From UBA11889 sp002313255 (GTDB lineage: Bacteria > Pseudomonadota > Gammaproteobacteria > Pseudomonadales > Azotimanducaceae), in the NCBI GenBank assembly GCA_913045265.1, contig CAJWQX010000002.1, forward strand, positions 25,251 to 89,250: 64,000 nucleotides of DNA, in the 5' to 3' direction. Within the stretch, counting starts at the first letter, position 1; each line of letters opens with the position of its first letter. The translations under genes and the position numbers were made by a program. Below the pieces are notes generated by a model that saw only the letters and a program-made list of their open reading frames with translations, was not told where the DNA came from and searched no databases. This document shows positions 7,738 through 16,398 of the stretch, one piece after another.

Positions 7738-10116
7738 ATGACTAAAGCATTTCAGGGAATCCGGGTCATCGATTTATCGGACCGTCATGCAGGCGCGTAC
7801 GCTGCCCGCATGTTCGGCGATTTTGGCGCCGACGTAATACTCATTGAAGACGCTCGGGGCCACCCCCTGCGACACGAACCTCCCTTTATTAATAACGAAT
7901 CCGGCAACCCGGAATCGTTGCTTCACCACTACGTCAATTGGAATAAGCGTTCCGTCGCCGGAACTATCGAAGATCACCGGGGTTTGATCGCAGGCGCGGA
8001 TGTAATCGTCACGACATCCACAGAGATACCGGATGCCGTATTGCAGCGGTCACCGGACTCGGTGCATCTATCCATCACCCCGCATGGACTTGAGGGCCCC
8101 CTGGCGGAGTTCCCCGGTAACAATCTGACAACGTGTGCCCGTGTAGGCTGGAGTGCGATTAATCGCTATGTCGACGAACCCCCGCTGCAACTCCCTCTTC
8201 ACCAAACCGGCTACATCAGCGGAGTTGCGGGTTTTGTAGGTGCGGCAGCTGCGCTGTTTCGCAGCGGCAACAGCGGTCACGGAGAGTGCGTCGACGTCAG
8301 TGAGATGGAAGCGATGGCCAATACCTGTGCACCGTGGGCCGAACTTGGATTATTCATTGGCGGTAATCGAATGGCGCACGGGCCCAACGGAAAACGCGAT
8401 CGCGGACGGGCAGGACCTCTGTGGAAAACTCATAACGGCGCGATCAATTTCGGCTATGGCGACTGGGCATTCTGGGAAGATGCAATGAACTTTCTTGATT
8501 TGCCAGAGTTGGCCAAAGACCCTGACCTCATCCCGGTACTCGGACGCAATCAGAAAGATACTCGACCGGTTCGCGACGGGCTCGAAGAAGCGGCCGCTAA
8601 ACGGGATAAATGGGAATTATTCCACGGCCTTGTCCAACGTCGCTGCATCGCTGGTGTGGTGCAGAACGTACAGGAGTTGCTCGAAAACGAGCACCTGCGA
8701 TCACGCGATTACATCGTATCCACTGAAATAGGCGACCACCGGGTCCATGCACCAGGAGCACCCGCGAAACTATCCGCAACTCCATGGTCTCTCAGTCGGG
8801 CGGCACCCGAGATCGGTGAACATGACGGTGACGTCCAAACGACGGTGCGGAAGCGTCGACAGAGTACTGGTACGCCTAATCTACCGCTAAGCGGCATACG
8901 CGTACTCGCCTTTACTCAGGCATGGGCTGGCACTTTCGCGACCCAGTTGCTCGGATTACTCGGGGCAGACGTGGTTCAGATCGAAAGCCCTAAGCGGCCC
9001 GACGTCTGGCGCGGCGCCGGTGCGCCGGTTCCCCCCGCCGTTCGTAATCCCGACATCGAACAGAATCCGCTCAACAACAACGGCATGTACAACACCGTTA
9101 ATCTCAACAAACGCGCCATTACCCTTGATATGGCGAATCCCCGCGGTCGCGACATGTTTTGGCGCATGATTCCCAAATTCGATGTCCTCGCAGACAACTT
9201 CAGTCCGCACGTCATGGGCAATTGGGGCGTCACCATGGAAGCCCTACGCGAACACAGGAAAGACATTATCTTTGCGTCGGTCTCAGGATATGGCGCTACT
9301 GGACCACTCGCAGAATATCCAGCGAACGGTGCAACGACAGAGCCGATGGCTGGCCTATCCTCGATCCATGGCTACCCGGGGGAAATCGCACAGAATACCG
9401 GGGGGCTGATCCCCGACCCGATCTCAGGCTATTACCTTACTGCCGCGATCCTTGCAGCGCTTAATCATCGACAACGCACCGGCGAGGGACAACGCATCGA
9501 TGCGGCAATGATTGAAGCCGTCGCTGTCCAGCTCGGGGACGCCATGCTCGAATTCGATGGCAACGGCAATCTGCGCGGTCCAAGCGGTAACCACCATCCA
9601 CGAATTGCGCCGCACAACGTGTATCGGACCAAGGGCGACTCTTGGCTTGCAATTGCCGCCGAAACCGACGAAGCATTTTCCGCGCTGGCGCAGCTTACCG
9701 GTATCAACGACGATCGTTTCGCGTCCATGGCCCTCCGAAAATCCAACGAAAGCGCTCTCGATGAAGCCATCTCTAAATGGGCGGCGAATGTCGACGCCGA
9801 TGCAACGGCTGTCGAACTCTGTCGCTTAGGCATCGCGGCCGCGCGCGTGGAACCGTTTGAGGAGATCTACCAAGAACCGAATCCACAATTCGTGGCGCGA
9901 GATTTTCTCCGTCCCATCACGCATCCAGAATCGGGGACCCACTATATGCCCATGGTGCCTTGGCTATACCAAGACACGCCACGCGGTACGATCACCCACG
10001 CTCCTTGTTTTGGCCAACACAGTCGTGTGGTGTTCGAAGAAGAGCTTGGCGTAGGCTTGGAGGAATACAAGGAACTAGAAGAATTAGGCATTACCGGGAC
10101 TGAGCGACTTCGCTGA
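7738..10116 (+). CDS. tandem class III (CaiB/BaiF) CoA-transferase, two fused domains
   Basis: A 792-residue protein made of two CaiB/BaiF CoA-transferase domains in tandem (about 1-370 and 383-792). Each starts with the family hallmark: GIRVIDLSDRHAGAYAARMF, then GIRVLAFTQAWAGTFATQLL with LLGADVVQIESP. The C-terminal domain keeps the expected nucleophilic Asp (Asp560 in IPDPISGYY). At the aligned place the N-terminal domain has Gly158 (QTGYISGVA), so it looks non-catalytic. The same layout of two CaiB-like domains with the catalytic Asp in the second is known for DddD, the DMSP CoA-transferase/lyase of about 830 residues. A DddD function is not proven here. The ATG follows TCGGAG. The real substrate may be the LarA product acid. 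Confidence 0.85.
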   Translation: MTKAFQGIRVIDLSDRHAGAYAARMFGDFGADVILIEDARGHPLRHEPPFINNESGNPESLLHHYVNWNKRSVAGTIEDHRGLIAGADVIVTTSTEIPDAVLQRSPDSVHLSITPHGLEGPLAEFPGNNLTTCARVGWSAINRYVDEPPLQLPLHQTGYISGVAGFVGAAAALFRSGNSGHGECVDVSEMEAMANTCAPWAELGLFIGGNRMAHGPNGKRDRGRAGPLWKTHNGAINFGYGDWAFWEDAMNFLDLPELAKDPDLIPVLGRNQKDTRPVRDGLEEAAAKRDKWELFHGLVQRRCIAGVVQNVQELLENEHLRSRDYIVSTEIGDHRVHAPGAPAKLSATPWSLSRAAPEIGEHDGDVQTTVRKRRQSTGTPNLPLSGIRVLAFTQAWAGTFATQLLGLLGADVVQIESPKRPDVWRGAGAPVPPAVRNPDIEQNPLNNNGMYNTVNLNKRAITLDMANPRGRDMFWRMIPKFDVLADNFSPHVMGNWGVTMEALREHRKDIIFASVSGYGATGPLAEYPANGATTEPMAGLSSIHGYPGEIAQNTGGLIPDPISGYYLTAAILAALNHRQRTGEGQRIDAAMIEAVAVQLGDAMLEFDGNGNLRGPSGNHHPRIAPHNVYRTKGDSWLAIAAETDEAFSALAQLTGINDDRFASMALRKSNESALDEAISKWAANVDADATAVELCRLGIAAARVEPFEEIYQEPNPQFVARDFLRPITHPESGTHYMPMVPWLYQDTPRGTITHAPCFGQHSRVVFEEELGVGLEEYKELEELGITGTERLR

Positions 10117-10146
10117 CACTCTGGGGCAAAGAATCAAAATCTCTCC

Positions 10147-10152
10147 TATAAT
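10147..10152 (+). promoter_or_regulatory. candidate -10 element (TATAAT)
   Basis: A perfect TATAAT hexamer sits 25 bases before the ATG at 10177, in the 60-base gap after the tandem CoA-transferase. No convincing -35 hexamer is found at 16-18 bases upstream (GGGCAA there), so activity is uncertain. If used, the leader would be short and contain AGGAGG as ribosome site. Confidence 0.3.
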
Positions 10153-10176
10153 TTGGTACAAAGTAGGAGGGACAAA

Positions 10177-11895
10177 ATGCACCGACGCAATTATTTCATA
10201 ACCGCTGCAGCCGCATTGTGGGCGCTGTGCCTTGCCAACTCCATCAACGCGAGCTTAGTCGATAATTTCGAGCTCCTTGATCAACGCGGCTACGCTCATG
10301 AACTCTATTACCTCTCGGACGCCAGCGCCGTGGTGCTCATGGCCCACGCGTCGAGTTGCCAAGAGGCCAACCATGCAGCGGGGGTGCTCGCGAATTTAGC
10401 GGAAACCTATGGCTCAAAGGGGGTTGAAGTACGTCTCCTCAATTCTAACCTCGACGACGACCGCGCCACGATCCGTGCTGCCATGGATGCTGAAGAAAAC
10501 GGTCTCGCGGTTCTCATTGACGATACTCAACTGATCGGTGAATCCCTAGGGTTTTGGCGAGCGGGCGAGACCATCGTCATTGATCCTGGTACTTGGCGCA
10601 CTGTTTATCGTGGCGACATCGATGGCGTTGCAGCAACGCTCGATGCCATGCTCGGCGGCAATCCAATTCCAGCACACGTCGAACTGCAAGAAAGTTGCAC
10701 GGTGTCGTTCCCGGAGCAAGAACTCCAATCGACCCACTCGAGCATCTCATACACCGATACCATCGCACCGCTGTTAATCGAAAAATGCCTTGCTTGCCAT
10801 CGACCCGGTGGCATCGGACCGTGGGTCATGAGTGATCACAACATGGTGCTCGGTTTCTCCTTGATGATGCGTGAAGTGCTTCGAACCCAACGGATGCCCC
10901 CATGGCACGCCGACCCGCATCACGGACGCTTCAAGAACGATCGTTCACTTTCGATCGAAGAAAAGCAGACTCTTGTGCATTGGATCGAGGCGGGAGCACC
11001 TCGCGGCGAAGGCGTCGATCCCCTCGCCAACTTCGTACACGACTGGCCAGAATGGGAACTCGGCACCCCCGACGTCGTTATCGATATCCCGGCTCAGATG
11101 GTCCCCGCTTCTGGCGTTGTCGACTACCAGTACCCGACCGTCACCAACCCACTGGACCACGATGTTTGGGTACGAGCGGCCGACATCCTGCCGGGCGATC
11201 GGGCCGCGCTGCACCACGTGATCACGACCTTTCGACCGCCGGGACAGGGTTCCGGAAGATCGCGTTTCGGCGGTCGCGGTTCTGGCGGGCTCGGGGGCTA
11301 CGTTCCGGGATCAACCGGTAGCGTTTATCCGGCAAACACCGGCCGATTATTGCCAGCTCGATCGACCATTCGGTTACAGATGCATTACACACCGTACGGG
11401 CGGGAAACCACCGACCAATCTCAACTCGGTATCTACCTACACGAGGAGCCACCATTACATCGTCTGGGCGGGAGAACGTTAATCAATTTCCGGTTCCGCA
11501 TACCACCCCATACCAAAGCTCACACAGCAAAAGCCGAGCATGTGTTTAAGAATGATGTCTTGGTCTACAGCTTATTGCCGCATTCGCATTATCGCGGTAA
11601 GGCATCGAACTTCGTCGCGTTTTATCCAAATGGCGAAGAAGAAATCTTGTTGTCGGTACCCAACTACGACTTCAACTGGCAAACGACTTACCGGTTAGAA
11701 ACACCAAAAATTCTGCCAGCGGGAACCCGCTTGGTGCATTCAACGACCTGGGACAATTCGAGTCAGAACCCAGCAAATCCAGACCCAAACAAGGAAGTCC
11801 GCTGGGGTCAGCAGTCGTGGGCCGAAATGCTGTTCGGCTCGGTTACTTACCGCACGCTGACTGATGTCGAAAAACAATCCGTTGCCGCCGACTAG
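10177..11895 (+). CDS. secreted redoxin / cytochrome c / copper monooxygenase-like fusion protein
   Basis: A 572-residue exported protein. The ATG at 10177 follows AGGAGG and begins a signal peptide (HRRNYFITAAAALWALCLAN). Residues about 28-165 look like a thioredoxin-like redoxin domain with a single Cys (ASSCQEANH). A haem c site CLACH is at 204-208. The C-terminal half resembles the copper type II ascorbate-dependent monooxygenase (PHM) fold, with ALHHVITTF, MHYTPYG, LPHSHYRGK and WAEMLFG as possible copper ligands. It probably acts in the periplasm as a redox enzyme. The copper assignment is by motif similarity only. The downstream gene is convergent. Confidence 0.75.
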   Translation: MHRRNYFITAAAALWALCLANSINASLVDNFELLDQRGYAHELYYLSDASAVVLMAHASSCQEANHAAGVLANLAETYGSKGVEVRLLNSNLDDDRATIRAAMDAEENGLAVLIDDTQLIGESLGFWRAGETIVIDPGTWRTVYRGDIDGVAATLDAMLGGNPIPAHVELQESCTVSFPEQELQSTHSSISYTDTIAPLLIEKCLACHRPGGIGPWVMSDHNMVLGFSLMMREVLRTQRMPPWHADPHHGRFKNDRSLSIEEKQTLVHWIEAGAPRGEGVDPLANFVHDWPEWELGTPDVVIDIPAQMVPASGVVDYQYPTVTNPLDHDVWVRAADILPGDRAALHHVITTFRPPGQGSGRSRFGGRGSGGLGGYVPGSTGSVYPANTGRLLPARSTIRLQMHYTPYGRETTDQSQLGIYLHEEPPLHRLGGRTLINFRFRIPPHTKAHTAKAEHVFKNDVLVYSLLPHSHYRGKASNFVAFYPNGEEEILLSVPNYDFNWQTTYRLETPKILPAGTRLVHSTTWDNSSQNPANPDPNKEVRWGQQSWAEMLFGSVTYRTLTDVEKQSVAAD

Positions 11896-11949
11896 GCAAT
11901 GAGCGCACTCTGGGCTGATATACACTGAGGTATATAGGCCTAGCCGACA

Positions 11950-12705
11950 CTAACGACCCGTCACTTTTCGCGTTGCATCGCGAAACCGATCACGCTGCTC
12001 AGGACTTCCGCGAAGATCCTGATTGGCTTCGGCTTCGAGCCTAGTCGCGGACTCCGAAAGCGTTGCCGCATCGATCACCCGTTTTGAAGCACGGACAGCG
12101 GCAACAGAATTGCCTGCGATCTCGTGCGCCAGCTCCATAGCTTTGTTCATCAACTGGGGTTGAGGATAGACAGCACTCAGCATGCCCCATCGTTCCGCCT
12201 CATCGGCAGTGAATTTACGGGCCGAAAAGATCAGCTCTTTCGCTTTTGAAGACCCTACCAACCTTGGTAGCGATGCCGCAGCCACCACCAATCCGTATTC
12301 AGCACCCGGCAAGCGAAAGGTTGCGTTGTCAGATGCCAGCAGAATGTCACAGGCGACCGCTAACCGTGCGCCACCCCCATAGCAATATCCATTAATCGCT
12401 GCGATGACGGGTATTGGTGTAGCACTCAGCTTACTGATCGGGTCAAAAGCACTGATCCTATCCTCACCACTCGTTTTTTCGACACCACTCACCTCTAGCA
12501 TGTCAGCGCCGGCACAGAATGCCTTCAAACCGGCGCCCGTAAGCACGATTACTCGAATCTCTTCGTCAGCCTCTGCACGGGCTATGGCGTCCGACAAGCT
12601 CCCCGACAGTTCCCGATTAAGGGCATGGTGCCGCTCCGGTCGATTCATGATTAACACCAGAACGTGTTCTTCTTTTTGCTCTAGCAGTACCGCTTCACCA
12701 CTCAT
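11950..12705 (-). CDS. enoyl-CoA hydratase/isomerase family protein, divergent active site
   Basis: A 251-residue crotonase-fold protein (VLIMNRPERHHALNREL, then GAGLKAFCAGADMLEV and INGYCYGGGARLAVACD). The oxyanion-hole regions are present. At the places of the two hydratase glutamates (rat Glu144 and Glu164) it has Arg (GGGARLAVACD) and Gly (RLPGAEYGL), and the usual PGAGG is VAAAS. Simple hydratase activity is therefore doubtful; it may be another crotonase reaction. The frame extends to a TTG at 12720, but the ATG at 12705 has TGGAGG eight bases upstream. It is divergent from the MFS gene at 12886. Confidence 0.85.
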   Translation of the reverse strand: MSGEAVLLEQKEEHVLVLIMNRPERHHALNRELSGSLSDAIARAEADEEIRVIVLTGAGLKAFCAGADMLEVSGVEKTSGEDRISAFDPISKLSATPIPVIAAINGYCYGGGARLAVACDILLASDNATFRLPGAEYGLVVAAASLPRLVGSSKAKELIFSARKFTADEAERWGMLSAVYPQPQLMNKAMELAHEIAGNSVAAVRASKRVIDAATLSESATRLEAEANQDLRGSPEQRDRFRDATRKVTGR

Positions 12706-12885
12706 CTGCTCAACCTCCAAAAAACGAATCTTACGTAACGTAGCTATGGTCGAGCTATAGTTAGTTTGTTAATTCGGCCATGTGGCGCAGAACCGTACTC
12801 GGAAGAGGTCCTTCGTTCGTCTGTGCCCCGTTACCCACTCTACGTATACCGAAACGCGGGAGATTGAAGATTCTAGACGTTAAAG

Positions 12886-14115
12886 ATGCTCCCAACCTCT
12901 GCCGGTGAATCAGACGTTCCGCCACCGATTCTGGAGGTCATAAGGAATTTAATTCTCCCGGTCTATCTGCCATCCGCCCTTTATGCGATCGCGCACAACG
13001 CTATTCAAATTCTTCTACCCCTGTACGCGTTGAAGCTTGGCGGCGGTTTCGCAATGGCCGCCGCGATGGTAGGCATGCGAGGCATCGGTACCATGCTGTC
13101 GGACGTCCCTTCGGGCCTTCTCGTCGCTCGTTTCGGTGACAAGGCCGTCATGGTTATCGGCTTACTTCTCTTACTCATCATGGCCGTTGGATGCGCGATC
13201 ACGAAATCGCCGTGGTTACTAGGCTTTCTTGCGCTCGGATTTGGCGCCGGCGCTGGCATGTTCTTGCTCGCTCGATTGACGTTTATCACCGAAACCGTGC
13301 AACTGAACCAACGAGGAAGGGTGATCTCGGTGATGGCGGGGCTGCATCGTGCCGGTGCCCTAGTCGGCCCTCTCGTTGGCGGTTTTACCGCCGAGCTTAT
13401 TGGTTACGAACCGGTTTTTGTGGGCGCAGCTATGCTGTTTGTGATTTGCCTAGTGACCGTCATGATCTTTTCGAAAGGTAGCCGGCGCTCTCGAGAAAAA
13501 CGAAAGACGGTTCCAATCCGCCAGATCATCGGTGCTCAACGTCATACCTTTATGACGGCGGGCGTGGTCATGGTGATGCTTTCATTCCTTCGTCACAGTC
13601 GGGTGTTAATGATTCCCCTCGTCGGAATATCGCTCGGCTTGGGTGAATCGGAGATTGGGCTCGTCTTTAGTCTCTCTTCTCTAATCGACATGCTTATGTT
13701 CTTTCCGGCTGGACTGATCCTCGACCATGCCGGTCGCAGGTATGCGTTGGCTCCATCCCTTTTCTTCTTGGGAACGGCCATCGTGTTGCTGCCATTAGCG
13801 ACAGGATTTGTTCAATTTTGTGCTATCGCCATGCTAGCGGGACTAGGCAACGGATTTGGGACGGGCATTTTTATGACGCTTGGCGGGGACTTTTCGCCGC
13901 CAAATGGCCGCAGTGAGTTTCTTGGAGTTTGGCGCCTCGTGGGCGACGCCGGTGGCGCGGTGGGTCCCTTCTTCATGGGAACGATCGCGAGCGCTACCAC
14001 GTTAGCCGTTGCCAGCGCGTGGACCGGTGGCCTTGCGATCATTGGGTTAATTATTCTCTTTCGTTACGTTCCCGAAACGTTGCATCATGAGACGTCTAAT
14101 CAAGTCAACCGCTAA
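12886..14115 (+). CDS. major facilitator superfamily transporter
   Basis: A 409-residue polytopic membrane protein with about twelve hydrophobic segments in two sets of six, separated by a basic loop (KGSRRSREKRKTVPIR, about residues 198-213). The loop after helix 2 has SGLLVARFGDKAVMVIG, fitting MFS motif A. The second half repeats this with AGLILDHAGRRYALAP. The substrate cannot be inferred. The start ATG has only a weak ribosome site. A class II aldolase gene follows 23 bases downstream on the same strand and may be co-transcribed, hinting at uptake or export of a hydroxylated organic acid or sugar acid. Confidence 0.88.
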   Translation: MLPTSAGESDVPPPILEVIRNLILPVYLPSALYAIAHNAIQILLPLYALKLGGGFAMAAAMVGMRGIGTMLSDVPSGLLVARFGDKAVMVIGLLLLLIMAVGCAITKSPWLLGFLALGFGAGAGMFLLARLTFITETVQLNQRGRVISVMAGLHRAGALVGPLVGGFTAELIGYEPVFVGAAMLFVICLVTVMIFSKGSRRSREKRKTVPIRQIIGAQRHTFMTAGVVMVMLSFLRHSRVLMIPLVGISLGLGESEIGLVFSLSSLIDMLMFFPAGLILDHAGRRYALAPSLFFLGTAIVLLPLATGFVQFCAIAMLAGLGNGFGTGIFMTLGGDFSPPNGRSEFLGVWRLVGDAGGAVGPFFMGTIASATTLAVASAWTGGLAIIGLIILFRYVPETLHHETSNQVNR

Positions 14116-14138
14116 CGCAAACCACACTACGCGTTAGC

Positions 14139-14834
14139 ATGGAATTACGTATGGATAGTCGCGAAACCATGCTCGAGGAGCTATGCAACGGTTACCGTAT
14201 CTTTGCAGCGCACGGCTGGGGAGATCTGGGAGACGGCCATATCAGTGCGCGCGACCCTGATCGAACCGATTGCTTTTGGCTGCTCCGTTACGGGGTAGCC
14301 TTTGCGGAAGCTGAACCGAGCGACTTCGTGCTGCTTAATGCCGAGGGCCTCGTCGTTGAGGGATCAGGCGACGTCAACAAGGCAGGGTTCTTCATTCACC
14401 AGCCGCTATTGGCCGCTCGACAAGACATTAGTAGCGTCGCTCACACCCACACGCAATGGGGAACACCGTTTTCCGCGGAAGTTCGCGATGTCGAACCCAT
14501 CACCCAAGAAGCGTGCCTCTTCTTTGAGGATTGCGTGTTGTTCGACGACGAGGAGGTGCAGGTACAAAGCTTAGATGGCGGTTCTCGCATTGCGCAAAGC
14601 TTAGGACGTAACGGCGCAATTATTCTGCGCAATCACGGCCTCTTAACAGTTGGTACCGATGTCGCACAATCGGTATCGCGTTTCGTCATGCTCGAGCGTG
14701 TCGCTGAAGCCCATATAAAAGCTAGAAACGCCCAGCCGATTTCGGGTCAAGCGGCGCGACGCGCTAAACAGGATCTATCAAGGGAAGGTGCCGACCGCAG
14801 CGCCTTCGAATTTCTGGTCAAACACCACCTCTAG
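14139..14834 (+). CDS. class II aldolase/adducin family protein
   Basis: A 231-residue protein of the zinc-dependent class II aldolase/adducin fold. It has the phosphate/substrate-loop region near GDGHISARDP, the metal ligands AHTHTQWG (His-x-His), and the third ligand in ILRNHGLLTVG. Members cleave aldol substrates such as fuculose phosphate or act as decarboxylase-like enzymes on 3-keto acids. The substrate here is unknown. An alternative start is the ATG at 14151 (MDSRETM). It probably forms a unit with the MFS gene upstream. Confidence 0.85.
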   Translation: MELRMDSRETMLEELCNGYRIFAAHGWGDLGDGHISARDPDRTDCFWLLRYGVAFAEAEPSDFVLLNAEGLVVEGSGDVNKAGFFIHQPLLAARQDISSVAHTHTQWGTPFSAEVRDVEPITQEACLFFEDCVLFDDEEVQVQSLDGGSRIAQSLGRNGAIILRNHGLLTVGTDVAQSVSRFVMLERVAEAHIKARNAQPISGQAARRAKQDLSREGADRSAFEFLVKHHL

Positions 14835-14844
14835 AATTAACGCG

Positions 14845-15732
14845 TTAGAAGAGAGGTATCCCGGCCACTTTAACCTGGGTGCGATAAAGGTGGTTCGATG
14901 AGGTTAGGAAAAAGGTCTTTAGATCATCGCCACCCCACGTGAAATTGGCGCAGAAAGCGGGGGTCTGGATGACGCCTAAACAACAGCCGTCGACAGCGTA
15001 AACGTGCACTCCGCCTGGCCCAGCGCAGAATACGTGCCCGGTCGATGCCACCTTGAGACCGTCCGGAGCGCCGGCGCCGGTCCCCGTCGACTCAGCAAAT
15101 ACGTCGCCGCCCGATAGCGCACCGCCATCGCCAATCTGAAATTTTCGAATGTGCATACGTGGTGTATCCGCCACATACAACTCCTGTTGATCAGGTGTAA
15201 AGGCCAACCCATTGGGCTGCTGAAAATCGCTGGCAAGGAGTTCTAGCTCGCCAGTGGCGGCATCGACTCGATAGAGACCCTGAAAATCAAGTTCGGTCTC
15301 GCGCACGATCCCCGTATGGTCTTCGCGACCGTACGTCGGATCGGTGAAATAAACATCGCCGTTGTTACGCACCACGATATCGTTCGGGCTATTGAGCGCT
15401 TTGCCTTGGTAATGGCTGGCAATCACCGTAAGCGAGCCGTCAGACTCTTCTCGGGTCACTCGCGACGTTGCGTGTTCGCAACTGAGAATACGACCGCTGC
15501 CGTCGTAGGTATTACCGTTGCTCATGTTGCTGGGCTCGCGGTAGACAGAAACCCCGCTCGACTCCTTCCAACGATGCATTCGATTCGATGGGATGTCGCT
15601 AAAGGTCAGGTGTTGCTCGTGTGGATGCCAAATCGGTCCCTCGGTAAAGGCGAAGCCATCGACCAACGTTTCTAATTCAAGATTTTCTTCAACGACGTCG
15701 AAGAATCGCTCGTCCCTGACTTCGATACCCAT
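14845..15732 (-). CDS. SMP-30/gluconolactonase/LRE family lactonase
   Basis: A 295-residue six-bladed propeller enzyme, probably a sugar-acid or other lactone hydrolase. The metal site of the family is visible: the N-terminal Glu in FAFTEGPIWHP, the Asn in NSPNDIVVRNNGDVYFTDPT, and the Asp in GAPDGLKVAS. No signal peptide is seen. The ATG is preceded by AGGAGATATCA, a strong ribosome site. It is convergent with the aldolase gene (10-base gap). The roughly 190 bases upstream, before the next gene on this strand, hold nothing that I recognise. Confidence 0.88.
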   Translation of the reverse strand: MGIEVRDERFFDVVEENLELETLVDGFAFTEGPIWHPHEQHLTFSDIPSNRMHRWKESSGVSVYREPSNMSNGNTYDGSGRILSCEHATSRVTREESDGSLTVIASHYQGKALNSPNDIVVRNNGDVYFTDPTYGREDHTGIVRETELDFQGLYRVDAATGELELLASDFQQPNGLAFTPDQQELYVADTPRMHIRKFQIGDGGALSGGDVFAESTGTGAGAPDGLKVASTGHVFCAGPGGVHVYAVDGCCLGVIQTPAFCANFTWGGDDLKTFFLTSSNHLYRTQVKVAGIPLF

Positions 15733-15924
15733 TGATATCTCCTATCACACTACGTCACCACAACCATACCGCCAACGCGCCGCTAGTTCGAAGACCACAA
15801 CATCTAACTATCGCCGTTTGTCTACGACTTTCACCGCTCATGTTTTATCCGTGCGCCCAGCAAAGATCCAAGCACGCCGTCGCTGTTTACATGCCTATTC
15901 GTCGTCAATCACGTGCCACCACGC

Positions 15925-16398
15925 TTAGTCTGCGGTTCGCGGCGAATATTGCGATTCCACCTCGCGTTGTAATTTTTCGTCGCGAGCGCGAATCAATTCC
16001 TTCTTAAACCAATCTGCGACTTCACGCATCGGGAAGCGTTTTCCCGGACACGAGGTCTCACCATCACCGCGTACTTGCCGATGAGCGCCTAGATCGATGT
16101 CCGCATAGCGAAATTTCAGGTCGAGTAACAACTCCTTTAGCGCCTCAAGCTGACGCACCTTCGGCGGCTCACGATCGAAGTTGCCACATAGCACGATGCC
16201 TACGGAACCAGGGTGCTGACCCTTCCTTTCTGGCGCAAGCAACTCCGCCACCGACCCATCCGGCTCCACCCGGTAATGAAATCCCTCACGGCTACAGCCC
16301 TCATGATGCAGCAGGATAAACCTCACAGGGCCTCTAGACCCTCCTCGATTTTCCCCGTCGACCCGAGTCGACGCGCTCGTGGACTTGTTGCCCGGCAT
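15925..16398 (-). CDS. N-acetylmuramoyl-L-alanine amidase (Amidase_2/PGRP domain)
   Basis: A 157-residue single-domain protein of the Amidase_2 family, which cleaves between MurNAc and L-Ala in peptidoglycan or its fragments. Zinc ligands appear in RFILLHHEG, LGAHRQVRG and TSCPGKRFP, in the usual His/His/Cys order. The C-terminus is a charged helix (about residues 128-150). There is no obvious signal peptide, so it may work on recycled muropeptides in the cytoplasm. Its ATG overlaps the TAA of the MBL-fold gene by one base (TAATG), which points to coupled translation. A CwlA/T7-lysozyme-like role is possible; no phage genes are nearby. Confidence 0.82.
   Translation of the reverse strand: MPGNKSTSASTRVDGENRGGSRGPVRFILLHHEGCSREGFHYRVEPDGSVAELLAPERKGQHPGSVGIVLCGNFDREPPKVRQLEALKELLLDLKFRYADIDLGAHRQVRGDGETSCPGKRFPMREVADWFKKELIRARDEKLQREVESQYSPRTAD

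Noticed and set aside
12721..12885. Hidden gene or RNA in the gap before the MFS transporter
   Set aside because: No frame with ribosome site and no tRNA-like or riboswitch-like fold was seen; it is best read as a divergent promoter region.
15925..16398. Phage lysin or prophage remnant
   Set aside because: The amidase lies in a two-gene unit with an MBL hydrolase and no phage gene is near.
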